NCBI RefSeq assembly: GCF_003410055.1
Contig: NZ_QUZK01000012.1
Coordinates: 1-64,000, forward strand
From: Wenzhouxiangella sediminis
GTDB taxonomy: Bacteria > Pseudomonadota > Gammaproteobacteria > Xanthomonadales > Wenzhouxiangellaceae
Length of the DNA stretch: 64,000 nt
Reading direction: 5' to 3'
Shown: positions 1 to 8,374 of the stretch, piece by piece
Layout of the letters: the number at the start of each line of letters is the position of its first letter
How positions within the stretch are numbered: position 1 is the first letter of the stretch
Position numbers and translations under genes: made by a program
The notes under the pieces: generated by a model
What the model was told of the DNA's origin: nothing
Database searches by the model: none
What the model saw: only the letters and a program-made list of their open reading frames with translations

Positions 1-62
1 TGATAAACTCCTGATTTACAGTACGTATCAATGGGCAGTTACACAAATCTCAGGACAGTCCC
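1..62 (-). mobile_element. probable terminus of an insertion sequence extending off the left edge
   Basis: This stretch is much more AT-rich than the rest of the window. Read on the minus strand it begins at about position 62 with GGGACTGTCC, continues through a TTTGTGTAA-containing segment and ends at the window edge with AGGAG followed by TTTATCA. That would be a ribosome binding site about 6 bases before a possible ATG lying just outside the window. A GGGACTGTC-type end followed by TGTGTAA and a nearby transposase start resembles IS256-family ends. The resemblance is from memory. No transposase, second end or target duplication can be seen here. Confidence 0.35.
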
Positions 63-75
63 TTTTCTTTTTTTA

Positions 76-105
76 ATCTGTGTTCATCTGTGTTCATCTG
101 TGGAC
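76..105. repeat. three tandem copies of a 10-bp unit
   Basis: ATCTGTGTTC occurs at 76-85 and again at 86-95, with a third variant copy (ATCTGTGGAC) at 96-105. It sits in an AT-rich gap between the probable IS end and the lipoprotein stop codon, after a T-rich run at 63-74. The composition is unlike the flanking genes. I see no reading frame in it. It resembles short dispersed repeats found in many bacterial genomes, but no second locus is visible in this window. Confidence 0.7.
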
Positions 106-133
106 AATTAAATCATTTGGCTCACTGCCCCCG

Positions 134-583
134 TCATCCTCGACCGGCAACGGTTTCCCAGCGCGCAGAGATCAGCATCCACTCGCCGTCGTCCAGGCGC
201 CAGCCGGTTTCGAGCCGGTACCAGCCCCCGGTGTCGGGGATCAGCCCGGTGCCGCCGGTGACCACGGCGTGCATGGTGGCGGTCGCCCGTTCTTCGCCCT
301 GCAGCGCCACTTCGATATCCACCAGTCGCGCCTTGATCTGATCGTGAGCGAGCATCTCCCGGCGCAGCAGGAAGCCGGCGGCGCGGCGGTCCAGGCTGCG
401 CGTGGCTGCGGTGAAATCCTCGGCGATCGGCGCCATGAAGGCCCGTGCGTTGCCTTCCGAAAGGTCGGCCTGCATGCCCTCGATGCGGTTGCGGATCTGT
501 TCCTCGGCCGGGGGACGTTCTCCGCAGGCCGCCAGCATCACCCCGCACAGCAGGGCCAGGCCGGCGTTGCGCAGGCGACTCAC
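134..583 (-). CDS. small NTF2-like lipoprotein of unknown function
   Basis: This 149-residue protein has a short hydrophobic N-terminus ending in a lipobox (LAAC, Cys about 20), so it should be lipidated and held on an envelope membrane. The mature part (GNARAFMAPIAEDF, then alternating strands ending GEWMLISARWE) looks like a SnoaL/NTF2-type alpha+beta fold. Such domains often bind small ligands or act as accessory subunits, and no catalytic residue can be assigned. The start is GTG, in a GTGA overlap with the stop of the upstream GCS2-CBS gene, so the two are probably translationally coupled. The function is unknown. Confidence 0.75.
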   Translation of the reverse strand: MSRLRNAGLALLCGVMLAACGERPPAEEQIRNRIEGMQADLSEGNARAFMAPIAEDFTAATRSLDRRAAGFLLRREMLAHDQIKARLVDIEVALQGEERATATMHAVVTGGTGLIPDTGGWYRLETGWRLDDGEWMLISARWETVAGRG

Positions 584-2502
584 TTGAGCTGGTCCTCGCT
601 GAGATAGGACTCGAGCAACCGACTGGCGACCACGATCAGGTCGTACTCGGTGACCAGCCCGACGAGCTTGCCGTCTTCGACGACCGGCAGGCTGCTGAGG
701 CGGTTGTCGCGCATCAGGCGTATGGCCTCGACCGTGGTCGTCTCCGGCGTGACCGTGATCGGATCGGGGCGCATGATATCCCGCACGGTCACCCCTTCGT
801 CGCTACGATTGCCCCGGGCGATCAGACGCAGGAGCTGGCGGTGGGAAACCAGGCCGAGCAACTGGCCCGAGTCGTCCTCGACCGGCACGTGACGGACGTG
901 GCGCCACTCCATCAGGCTCGCGGCGAAGTCGACAATGTCGTCCGGGCGCACGGTGAACAGGTCGGTGGCCATGAACTGACCGACGTGGCGGTAGCTGTCG
1001 CGCCAGTCCTGCTGATTGCAGAATCCGGCCAGCTCCCACTCCGAGACCGGCTTGCCGCTCTCGGAAAGATCCACCATGGACGACACCAGCGCTCTCAGTC
1101 GTTCGTGCTCGTTGCCCTCCTCGCGCATGCTCTCCAGGGATTCGAGCTGCCAGCGCGCGCCGGTACGACGGTTCTCGACGCGGCCCCGGATCACGCCCAG
1201 GTAACGGTCGATGTCGCGCTCGTCGATCCCCGCCTCGAAAAGGCCTTCCCGCGCCATGGGCAGCAGTTCGTCGAGGATCAGTTCCTGCGCGGTGACCTGG
1301 CGATCGTCGAACCAGACCTGCTGGGCCCGCAGTCCCTCGCGGGCGGCCGCGAGGAAGTTGCTCTTGACGTCGCTGAAGTTGAGGTGCTCCCGGATGTCCT
1401 CAACGGAGTTCGACAGGCGCGACATCATGCCGAAGAAGAACGCCGCATTGGCGACCTCGTCGAGCACGGTCGGCCCGGAGGGAATCACCCGGTTTTCGAT
1501 GCGCAGGTGGGGCTTGCCGTTGTCGGAGATGCCGTAGCAGGCCCTGTTCCAACGGTAGACGGTGCCGTTGTGAAGGCAGAGGGCCCGCAGTCGCGGCACC
1601 TCGCCACGGGCCACCATGCCGATGGGATCCTTCTCGAATTCCGTGGTCAGGACGACACGGAAACGGGCGATATCTTCCTTGAAGATCTCGATGACCGACT
1701 CGTCGATCCAGTGATCGCCGAAGTGCACCCGCGGCTTGTGCCCGCGGGCGGCGTGCGCCTCCGAGCGGGCGTCGATGGAGTGCTCGAACACGGCGATGCG
1801 CGTTTCGTGCCACAGCCGCTTTCCGAGCAGGATGGGCGAGTTGACGCAACTGGCGAGCAAGGGGCCGGTAACCGCCTGGGCGATATTGTAGAGGTGGGCG
1901 AACTCCTCGGCCCCGACCTGGAAATGCACCTGGAAACTCGTGTTGCAGGCTTCCAGCATGAGGTTGTCGTGATTGATGCTGAGCTGGTCGATGCCCTTGA
2001 TGGCGAAATTGAAATTGCTGCCCCTCAATCTGAGCAAGGCTTCGTTGAGTGCAAAGTACCGGGCGGTCGGAACCATCGCCTCCAGCGACATGTGCTCACG
2101 CGTGAGCGTGGGCAGGATGCCAACCAGGGCGATGCGGCTACCCACTGCCGAGGCCTTTTCGCGAGCAATGCCCAAAACCTCGTCGGCTTCCTTCTCCAGC
2201 TGGCGCAGGCAATCCCCGCCCAACTCCAGCGGCGAGAGGTTGGCCTCCAGGTTGAACAGGCCGAGTTCGTGAGTGAAACGCGGATCATCGATTGTTTCGA
2301 GAATCTGCATGGCGGTCAACGCCGGGCGGGAGGCCTGGTCGACCAGGAACATCTCCTGTTCGGCGCCGATCCGCCGGATGCCCGACTCGATCATGCCGGC
2401 GTCGAGCATGTCCTCGAGCGCACGCACTTCATCGAGCAGCGCCTTCATGAAGGCCCGGCGGGTCTGCTCGTCGGCGGTCTGTTCGACGTTCTGTTCGCCC
2501 AT
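580..2502 (-). CDS. glutamate-cysteine ligase family 2 (GCS2) domain fused to a CBS domain pair
   Basis: The 640-residue protein has two parts. Residues about 30-470 are a GCS2-type ATP-dependent carboxylate-amine ligase domain (IGAEQEMFLVD near the start, NHDNLMLEACNTSFQVHFQ, IENRVIPSGPTVLDE). Residues about 503-632 are two CBS motifs (FMATDLFTVRPDD... and IMRPDPITVTPETT...). GCS2 enzymes join glutamate to cysteine or to other amines. CBS pairs bind adenosyl nucleotides and usually regulate. The expected reading is a cytoplasmic ligase gated by AMP/ATP or SAM. Whether the product is gamma-glutamylcysteine cannot be told from sequence, because classical GshA is a different family. It is first of a two-gene unit with the downstream lipoprotein (GTGA overlap) and is divergent from fadD. 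Confidence 0.85.
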   Translation of the reverse strand: MGEQNVEQTADEQTRRAFMKALLDEVRALEDMLDAGMIESGIRRIGAEQEMFLVDQASRPALTAMQILETIDDPRFTHELGLFNLEANLSPLELGGDCLRQLEKEADEVLGIAREKASAVGSRIALVGILPTLTREHMSLEAMVPTARYFALNEALLRLRGSNFNFAIKGIDQLSINHDNLMLEACNTSFQVHFQVGAEEFAHLYNIAQAVTGPLLASCVNSPILLGKRLWHETRIAVFEHSIDARSEAHAARGHKPRVHFGDHWIDESVIEIFKEDIARFRVVLTTEFEKDPIGMVARGEVPRLRALCLHNGTVYRWNRACYGISDNGKPHLRIENRVIPSGPTVLDEVANAAFFFGMMSRLSNSVEDIREHLNFSDVKSNFLAAAREGLRAQQVWFDDRQVTAQELILDELLPMAREGLFEAGIDERDIDRYLGVIRGRVENRRTGARWQLESLESMREEGNEHERLRALVSSMVDLSESGKPVSEWELAGFCNQQDWRDSYRHVGQFMATDLFTVRPDDIVDFAASLMEWRHVRHVPVEDDSGQLLGLVSHRQLLRLIARGNRSDEGVTVRDIMRPDPITVTPETTTVEAIRLMRDNRLSSLPVVEDGKLVGLVTEYDLIVVASRLLESYLSEDQLK

Positions 2503-2585
2503 GGGACGCTCGCCCGAGGTAACTTCCCGGCGATAATAAACGCCCCTCGTGAAAGGGGCAAATGGCGGCTCTCACGGCCGCTGGT

Positions 2586-2623
2586 TAAAGCTTGTCTCGC
2601 GCTGCGACCTGTGCCAAGCTTTA
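2586..2623. promoter_or_regulatory. 9-bp perfect inverted repeat, possible operator between the GCS2 gene and fadD
   Basis: TAAAGCTTG at 2586-2594 is matched by its exact reverse complement CAAGCTTTA at 2615-2623, separated by 20 bases. It lies in the 165-base divergent intergenic region, about 45 bases before the fadD start. fadD genes are commonly controlled by fatty-acyl-CoA-responsive repressors, so an operator role is plausible. The sequence is not one I recognise for a named regulator. Confidence 0.35.
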
Positions 2624-2667
2624 GCCCTTGATGATATTGCAACGGAACGGATCGGAAGGGAGAATCC

Positions 2668-4356
2668 ATGAGCGACAAGCCCTGGCTCAATGAGTATCCG
2701 GAAGGGGTGCAGGCCGAGATCGATATGGACGAGTTCGACTCGGTCGTCGACGTCATCGACAAGAGCTGCAACGAGTTCCGCGACAAGGTCGCCTACGTCA
2801 ATTTCGGCGCAGAATTGACCTTCGGCCAGGTGGATCGGCACAGCGCAGCCTTCGCCGCCCGCCTGCAGGCCATGGGCCTGGAGAAGGGCGATCGCATCGC
2901 GATCATGATGCCCAACGTGCTGCAGTATCCGATCGCCGTTTTCGGCGCATTGCGCGCCGGCCTCGTGGTGGTCAACACCAACCCGCTCTACACGGCGCGG
3001 GAGCTCAAGCACCAGCTCAACGACTCGGGCGCCAAGGCGATCGTCATCATGGACAATTTCGCCTCCGTCCTCGAGGCCGTCATCGACGACGTGCCCATCG
3101 AGCACGTGATTCTCACGCGCATGGGCGACATGCTCGGCGGCCTCAAGGGCGCGTTTACCAACTTCGCGGTGCGCTATGTCAAGAAGATGGTGCCCGCTTA
3201 CAACCTGCCCAACGCGCGTCCGTTCAACGCGGTTCTTCGCGAGGGCGCCGACGAACGCTTCCTGCCGGTCGAGCTCGGCCACGAGGATATCGCCTTCCTG
3301 CAGTACACCGGCGGCACGACCGGAGTGTCCAAGGGCGCCGTGCTCACCCACGGCAACATGGTTGCGAACATGCAGCAGGCCTCGGCCTGGCTGGGCGGTC
3401 GCCTGGATGTCGGCAAGGAAACCATCATTACCGCCCTGCCCCTCTACCACATCTTCGCGCTGACGGCGAACTGCCTGGTCTTCGTCAAGCTCGGCGGTCG
3501 CAACGTGCTGATCACCAACCCGCGCGACATGAACGGCTTCGTCAAGGAACTGGGCAAGGAGAAGTTCACCGCCATCACAGGCGTGAACACGCTGTTCAAC
3601 GGCCTGCTCAACACGCCGGGTTTCGTAGACCTGGACTTCTCGAGTCTCAAGATGACCCTGGGCGGCGGCATGGCCGTACAGCGATCGGTGGCGGAGCGCT
3701 GGAAGAAAGCGACCGGTGTGACCCTGGTCGAGGCCTACGGCCTGACCGAAACCTCGCCGGCTGCCTGCATCAATCCCATGGATCTCGAAGAGTACAACGG
3801 TGCCATCGGCCTGCCCATTTCCTCGACCGAGTGCCGGGTCATCGACCCGGACGGCAATCCGCTTCCCGTGGGGGAAACCGGCGAGTTGTGTGTGCGCGGG
3901 CCCCAGGTCATGAGGGGCTACTGGAATCGGCCCGAAGAAACCGCCAAGGTGCTCGGCGACGACGGCTGGCTGCGCACCGGCGACATGGCGAAGATGGACG
4001 AAAAGGGCTACTTCTACATCGTCGACCGCAAGAAGGACATGATCCTCGTATCCGGTTTCAACGTTTACCCCAACGAGGTCGAGGATGTCGTGGCCGATCA
4101 CCCGAAGGTGCTCGAAGTCGGCGCGATCGGCGCGCCGGACGAGAAGTCCGGCGAGGTGGTCAAGGTGGTCGTCGTCCGCAAGGACGACTCGCTGACCGTC
4201 AAGGAACTGCGTGAGTTCTGCCGCGAACAGCTGACCGGCTACAAGGTGCCCAAGTACGTCGAGTTCGTCGACGAGCTGCCCAAGACCAACGTAGGCAAGA
4301 TCCTCCGTCGTGAATTGCGGGATCTCTACGGCGAGGCGCGAAGCTCCGAGGACTGA
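2668..4356 (+). CDS. fadD: long-chain fatty acid-CoA ligase
   Basis: This is a 562-residue member of the ANL adenylate-forming superfamily, the usual length for FadD. It activates long-chain fatty acids to acyl-CoA through an acyl-AMP intermediate at the inner face of the cytoplasmic membrane. The AMP-binding P-loop [12 protein letters not shown] is at about residues 211-222, the adenylate motif AYGLTETSP follows, and the hinge/A8 segment [18 protein letters not shown] and the C-terminal catalytic Lys in [10 protein letters not shown] (about 543) are intact. The start has a good ribosome binding site (AAGGGAGA, 4 bases upstream). It stands alone, divergent from the GCS2 gene and convergent with dinB. 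It supplies substrate for the fadJ/fadI-like pair further along. Confidence 0.95.
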   Translation: MSDKPWLNEYPEGVQAEIDMDEFDSVVDVIDKSCNEFRDKVAYVNFGAELTFGQVDRHSAAFAARLQAMGLEKGDRIAIMMPNVLQYPIAVFGALRAGLVVVNTNPLYTARELKHQLNDSGAKAIVIMDNFASVLEAVIDDVPIEHVILTRMGDMLGGLKGAFTNFAVRYVKKMVPAYNLPNARPFNAVLREGADERFLPVELGHEDIAFLQYTGGTTGVSKGAVLTHGNMVANMQQASAWLGGRLDVGKETIITALPLYHIFALTANCLVFVKLGGRNVLITNPRDMNGFVKELGKEKFTAITGVNTLFNGLLNTPGFVDLDFSSLKMTLGGGMAVQRSVAERWKKATGVTLVEAYGLTETSPAACINPMDLEEYNGAIGLPISSTECRVIDPDGNPLPVGETGELCVRGPQVMRGYWNRPEETAKVLGDDGWLRTGDMAKMDEKGYFYIVDRKKDMILVSGFNVYPNEVEDVVADHPKVLEVGAIGAPDEKSGEVVKVVVVRKDDSLTVKELREFCREQLTGYKVPKYVEFVDELPKTNVGKILRRELRDLYGEARSSED

Positions 4357-4377
4357 TCGCGCGCCTCTCGGCCCGAA

Positions 4378-5463
4378 TCAACCGAGCAGGTCGGTTTCGT
4401 CCGGCCGCTCGGCCAGCCCGGAGACGCCGACACCGATCAGGCGCACGGCGAATTGCCTTCGCCACCCTGCCCAGCCCTCGAGCAATTCCCGAGCGCCTGC
4501 GAGTATCTTGCGGGCGCTTCGGGTGTGCCCGCCCAGCGACTGGCTGCGCGTGATGGTCGAGAATCCGCTCGAGCGCAGCTTGATGGTGACGGTCCTGGCG
4601 TAGAGCCCGCGGTCGGCCAACCGGGAGGCCACCTTCTCGGCCTGCCGGGCCATCACCTCGACGAGCGCCTCGATCGAGTGAACGTCTTCGGAGAATGTGG
4701 TCTCCTGGCTGATCGAGCGGCGCACGCGTTCGACCTTGACTTCTCGCTCATCGATGCCGGCCGCGCGCTCGACAAGCTCCAGCGCGTGGTCCCCGAACAG
4801 CCCTGACAGCACGTCGAGACTCGTCCGGCGCAATTGCCCCACGGTAAAGACCCCGACATCGTGGAGGCGTTCGGCCGTGCGCGGCCCGATTCCCCACAGC
4901 CGTCGGATCGGCAATGGATCGAGAAAGCGCTGGACCCGGTCGGCCGGGATTTGCACCAGGCCGTCGGGCTTGTCGTAGTCGGAAGCGATCTTGGCCAGGA
5001 GCTTGTTGTGCGCCATGCCCACCGAGGCCGTCAGGCCGGTGGTCTCGGCGATGCGGCGCTTGAGCTGGCGGCCGAGTTCGGGCAGGGATTCGCCCCGATC
5101 GTGGACGCGCTCGCTGACGTCGAGAAAGGCCTCGTCGAGGCTCAGACCCTCGATCCGGTCGCTGAATTCGGCAAAGATCTCGAAGACCTGACCCGAGACC
5201 TCCCGGTAGCGCTCGAAGCGGGCGGCCACGAAAACGCCCGACGGACACAGGCGCCTGGCCCGCGCACCGGGCATGGCCGAGCGAACGCCGTATTGCCGGG
5301 CTTCATAGCTGGCCGCCGCCACCACACCGCGGCTGCTGCCGCCGCCGACCATGACGGGGCGTCCGCGCAGTTCGGGATGATCGCGCTGCTCGACACTGGC
5401 GTAGAAGGCATCCATGTCGACATGGATGATCGCCCGGCGGGAACGGGAAGGTGCCTGGCTCAG
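4378..5463 (-). CDS. dinB: DNA polymerase IV (Y-family translesion polymerase)
   Basis: The protein is about 361 residues (E. coli DinB 351). It extends primers past lesions and mismatches. The palm signature SLDEAFLDVS carries the second catalytic Asp-Glu pair, followed by thumb (PIRRLWGIGPRTAERL) and little-finger regions. The first ATG in frame (5415) begins at MDAFYASVE and would delete the first catalytic Asp of the conserved IIHVDMDAFY motif. That motif is encoded intact upstream of the ATG. No ATG, GTG or TTG exists upstream in this frame for a long way into pilZ. I therefore place the start at CTG (5461-5463), which overlaps the pilZ stop as CTGA. It is last in the fab-holB-pilZ operon. 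No LexA box is visible in front of it. Confidence 0.9.
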   Translation of the reverse strand: MSQAPSRSRRAIIHVDMDAFYASVEQRDHPELRGRPVMVGGGSSRGVVAAASYEARQYGVRSAMPGARARRLCPSGVFVAARFERYREVSGQVFEIFAEFSDRIEGLSLDEAFLDVSERVHDRGESLPELGRQLKRRIAETTGLTASVGMAHNKLLAKIASDYDKPDGLVQIPADRVQRFLDPLPIRRLWGIGPRTAERLHDVGVFTVGQLRRTSLDVLSGLFGDHALELVERAAGIDEREVKVERVRRSISQETTFSEDVHSIEALVEVMARQAEKVASRLADRGLYARTVTIKLRSSGFSTITRSQSLGGHTRSARKILAGARELLEGWAGWRRQFAVRLIGVGVSGLAERPDETDLLG

Positions 5464-5798
5464 ATGGTGCGCGTCGGCTTGTCGCTGTCGAGCATGCCCG
5501 CCAGCAGCGAGACGATGGTGCTCTGGGCCTGCTGGCCTTCGGCGCTGTCGGAGAACTGGACCCCGACGCCGCTGTTGGCGGTGTGGCGCCCGCCCGCCGG
5601 CGTCAGCCAGGCCACCTTGCCGGGAACGGCGATGCGCTCCTCGCCCATCAGTCCGAGCAGGATGAGCACTTCGTCGCCGAGTTGGAACTGCTTTTTAGTG
5701 GGGACGAACAACCCGCCGTTGATCAGAAACGGCATATAGGCGCCGTAGAGCTCCTGCTTGTTCTCGATGTTGTAGGAGAGAATGCCTTTCTGGGCCAT
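5460..5798 (-). CDS. pilZ: PilZ domain protein of the type IV pilus system
   Basis: This is a 112-residue single-domain PilZ protein, the same size as Pseudomonas PilZ and in the same genomic place, directly after holB. Type IV pilus PilZ proteins are needed for pilus assembly and generally do not bind c-di-GMP. This one fits, since it lacks an N-terminal RxxxR motif (it begins MAQKGILSYNIENK). Conserved features are the central ...YMPFLINGGLFVPT and the strand VAWLTPAGG...GVGVQF. The ribosome binding site is weak. It lies 4 bases after holB and its stop overlaps the inferred dinB start. Confidence 0.92.
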   Translation of the reverse strand: MAQKGILSYNIENKQELYGAYMPFLINGGLFVPTKKQFQLGDEVLILLGLMGEERIAVPGKVAWLTPAGGRHTANSGVGVQFSDSAEGQQAQSTIVSLLAGMLDSDKPTRTI

Positions 5799-5802
5799 GG
5801 AC

Positions 5803-6753
5803 TCACTTCCGCGCCGTTTGGGACGCTTCCCATTCTAGCAGCCAACGCCCCAGAAGCAGGTCCTGTCGGACGACGCCGCGCTCGGCTTCGCGATGCCCGT
5901 CGAGCGCCATCTGCCAGAGGCGCGCCAGCGTCCGGCGATCGACCGCCTCGGACAGGCGCCGACCGGTGGGTTGCCAACTGCCGGCGCCGCTGGCGCGCGC
6001 CATGATGACCGCCAGCCAGCGCGCCAGCCACAGCCAGGTGGCGACCGGGTCGGCCTGCCAGCGCTCCAGCACCTCACCGTGGGGGCGCCCTTCGACCAGA
6101 TCGTCGAGGATCGACATTCCGGACTCCAGGCCGCCGGAGACGAGCATGTCGCGCGCGGCCAGCGGGGCGCCCGCGCTCAGTTCCAGCGCCGCCTCGCGAT
6201 CGGCCGGTGCGGCATCGGGGCAGGCCTCGGCCAGCCAGGGCGCGGTCGTTTCGGGGTCGGGCGCGCGCAGGGGCAATTGCTGGCAGCGCGAGCGGATGGT
6301 GGCGGGCAGTCGGGCCGGTTGCTCGCTGAGCAGGATCAGCCAGGCGCCCGGGGGCGGCTCCTCGAGCGTCTTCAGCAGGGCGTTGGCCGCATTGCGGTTC
6401 ATGGCGTCGGCCTGCGGAATCATGCCGACCCGGTTGCTGCCCAGCGAGGCGGTCAGCTGCAGGCGCTCGATCAAGCCGCGCACCTGGTCGACGCCGATGC
6501 CCTGCTTGTCTTCGGGGATCTCGACGACGAACAGGTCGGGATGGGTTCCCCCGTCGAAAAGGCGACAGCTCTGGCAAGCGCCGCAGGCGCCCTGCTCGTC
6601 CGGCTGGCTGCACAGCAGCAACCGCGCCAGCCAGTCGCCCAGCTCGCGCTTGCCGATCCCGCGCGGGCCGTGGATCAGCGGCGCGTGCCCGAGGCGCTGG
6701 CCTTCGATTCGATCACGAAGCGTTCGACAATGAGTCTCGAGCCAGGGCAGCAT
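5803..6753 (-). CDS. holB: DNA polymerase III subunit delta prime
   Basis: The protein has 316 residues. It is the stator subunit of the clamp loader, which opens the beta clamp and loads it on primed DNA. An AAA+ Walker A (GPRGIGKREL, about residues 24-33) is followed by the zinc-binding four-Cys cluster (CSQPDEQGACGACQSC) and the DNALLKTLEEP-type segment NALLKTLEEPPPG. The SRC motif (IRSRCQQ) is present. The start ATG at 6751-6753 overlaps the tmk stop as TGATG. An in-frame GTG three codons upstream is a possible alternative. The C-terminal collar region is present and the length is normal. Confidence 0.94.
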   Translation of the reverse strand: MLPWLETHCRTLRDRIEGQRLGHAPLIHGPRGIGKRELGDWLARLLLCSQPDEQGACGACQSCRLFDGGTHPDLFVVEIPEDKQGIGVDQVRGLIERLQLTASLGSNRVGMIPQADAMNRNAANALLKTLEEPPPGAWLILLSEQPARLPATIRSRCQQLPLRAPDPETTAPWLAEACPDAAPADREAALELSAGAPLAARDMLVSGGLESGMSILDDLVEGRPHGEVLERWQADPVATWLWLARWLAVIMARASGAGSWQPTGRRLSEAVDRRTLARLWQMALDGHREAERGVVRQDLLLGRWLLEWEASQTARK

Positions 6754-7379
6754 CAACTCCACTTTGCCTCCAATGCAGTTTCGATGGCGGCCGACACGTC
6801 CGGCAGGGGCCGGGAGGCGTCGATGACGACGAATCGGTCGGGTTCGCGCTCGGCCTGGCGCAGGTAAGCCTGCCGGACCCGTTCGAGGAAATCCGGCCGG
6901 CTCTGCTCCATCCGGTCCGGCCCCCCTTCCCGGCCGCGTATGCGTTCCATGCCGAGCGCCACGGGAACGTCGAGCAGCAGGGTCAGGTCGGGCCGCAGAT
7001 CGGGGTGGACCAGGTCGGCAAGGGCTTCGACCGCTGCGTCTCCCAGCTGGCGGCCGGCGCCCTGGTAGGCGCGGCTGGCGTCGGTGAAGCGGTCGCAGAC
7101 GACATCGGTTCCGGCCGACAGCGCCGGCCGGATGACGCCGGCCAGGTTCTCCTGCCGCGCGGCGAACATCAGCAGCAGTTCGCTCATCGGCGTCAGCGTA
7201 CCCGTCTCCGGATCGAGCAGGAGCTCCCGGATACGCTCGGCCGCGGCGGTCCCGCCGGGTTCGCGCGTGATGACAACCTCGCGGCCCTTTCGTGACAGCC
7301 ATTCGGAGATGGTCCGCATGGCCGTCGTCTTGCCCGCGCCTTCGCCGCCTTCGAGCGTGATGAATCGTCCCCGCGTCAA
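6753..7379 (-). CDS. tmk: thymidylate kinase
   Basis: It phosphorylates dTMP to dTDP in the cytoplasm. With the start at TTG (7377-7379, overlapping the mltG stop as TTGA) the protein is 208 residues, the normal family length. A start further upstream would add a non-homologous Arg/Pro-rich tail. The P-loop GGEGAGKTT is at about residues 9-17, followed by the DR(F/Y) motif in VCDRFTDASRAYQGAGR, which binds dTMP. The LID region GREGGPDRME follows. Its place between mltG and holB is standard for gammaproteobacteria. Confidence 0.94.
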   Translation of the reverse strand: MTRGRFITLEGGEGAGKTTAMRTISEWLSRKGREVVITREPGGTAAAERIRELLLDPETGTLTPMSELLLMFAARQENLAGVIRPALSAGTDVVCDRFTDASRAYQGAGRQLGDAAVEALADLVHPDLRPDLTLLLDVPVALGMERIRGREGGPDRMEQSRPDFLERVRQAYLRQAEREPDRFVVIDASRPLPDVSAAIETALEAKWS

Positions 7380-8374
7380 GGCCGCCCCCTTATGTAGCGA
7401 TCCACGGCGGCATTGTGCTCGGCGAGGGTGTCGGAAAACTGGTGGCTGCCGTCGCCCCGCGAGACGAAATACAGCGCCGTTCCCTCGGCGGGGTGGGCCG
7501 CCGCCAGCAGCGAGGCGCGGCCGGGCAGCGCGATCGGGGTCGGCGGCAGGCCATGGCGGGTATAGGTGTTCCATGGATGGTCGGTGCGCAGGTGAACCCG
7601 GCGCAGCCGGCCGTCGAAGTCCTCACCCAGGCCGTACATGACCGTCGGATCGGTCTGCAGCCGCATGCCGCGCTCGAGCCGTCTCACGAACACCCCCGCG
7701 ATCCGGTCACGCTCCGCCGGCTTCCCGGTTTCGCGCTCGATCAGGGAAGCGAGCACCAGCAGCTCGTAGGCGTCGTCGAGGGGCAGCCCGACATCGCGAT
7801 CCGACCAGGCTTCTTCCAGCGCCGCCTCCATCGCCGTGTACGCGCGTTCCAGCAGTGCCAGGTCACTCGAGCCGCGCACGAAGAAATACGTCTCCGGGAG
7901 AAACCGGCCCTCGGGCTCGCAGCCCGGGCAACCGAGCTGCTGCATGAGCCGTTCCGGGCTGTAGTCCGCCGCGACCTTGCGCAGTCGCGTATCCATCGTG
8001 AGCGCGGCGCGCATCTCGCTCACGGTCCAGCCCTCGACGATCGTGAAGCGATGTTTGCGGACCCGGCCGGCCTCGATGGTCTCGATCAGGCCCATGACGG
8101 AAGTGCCGGGCTCGATGCGGTACTCGCCGGCCTGAAGGACGGGAGATTCGAGGCGACCCAGGAGGCGCCAGCGCCAGTCCAGCCGCGTGACACCGAGCGA
8201 CTCGAGCTGACGGACCATGCCCTGGAAACTCGTTCCGCTGTCGAGCCAGAGATTGACCTCACCGGCCCGGGTAAGCGGCCGCTGACGGAACTGCTGCCAG
8301 TCGAGCAGCAACCAGCCCGCCACGCCAGCGCCCAACACCATGGCCAGGCCGATGCCGATGATCAGTCTTCGCAT
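7376..8374 (-). CDS. mltG: endolytic peptidoglycan transglycosylase (YceG family)
   Basis: The 332-residue protein has one N-terminal membrane helix (about residues 5-26) and a periplasmic YceG domain. It cuts nascent glycan strands in the middle and is thought to set strand length. The catalytic Glu lies in LASLIERETGKPAERDRIAGVF, and the diagnostic RLQTDPTVMYGLG and substrate-binding WNTY(T)RHGLPPTPI segments are intact. The ATG at 8372-8374 lies 13 bases inside the pabC gene, so the two are coupled. It precedes tmk with a 4-base overlap. Confidence 0.93.
   Translation of the reverse strand: MRRLIIGIGLAMVLGAGVAGWLLLDWQQFRQRPLTRAGEVNLWLDSGTSFQGMVRQLESLGVTRLDWRWRLLGRLESPVLQAGEYRIEPGTSVMGLIETIEAGRVRKHRFTIVEGWTVSEMRAALTMDTRLRKVAADYSPERLMQQLGCPGCEPEGRFLPETYFFVRGSSDLALLERAYTAMEAALEEAWSDRDVGLPLDDAYELLVLASLIERETGKPAERDRIAGVFVRRLERGMRLQTDPTVMYGLGEDFDGRLRRVHLRTDHPWNTYTRHGLPPTPIALPGRASLLAAAHPAEGTALYFVSRGDGSHQFSDTLAEHNAAVDRYIRGRP

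Noticed and set aside
2542-2559. GCCCCT/AGGGGC hairpin upstream of the GCS2 gene
   Set aside because: A short 6-bp stem in a GC-rich leader; expected by chance and without a downstream T-run.
445-2631. 728-codon plus-strand open frame opposite the GCS2-CBS gene
   Set aside because: Low-complexity translation without homology features, lying exactly over a well-supported minus-strand gene.
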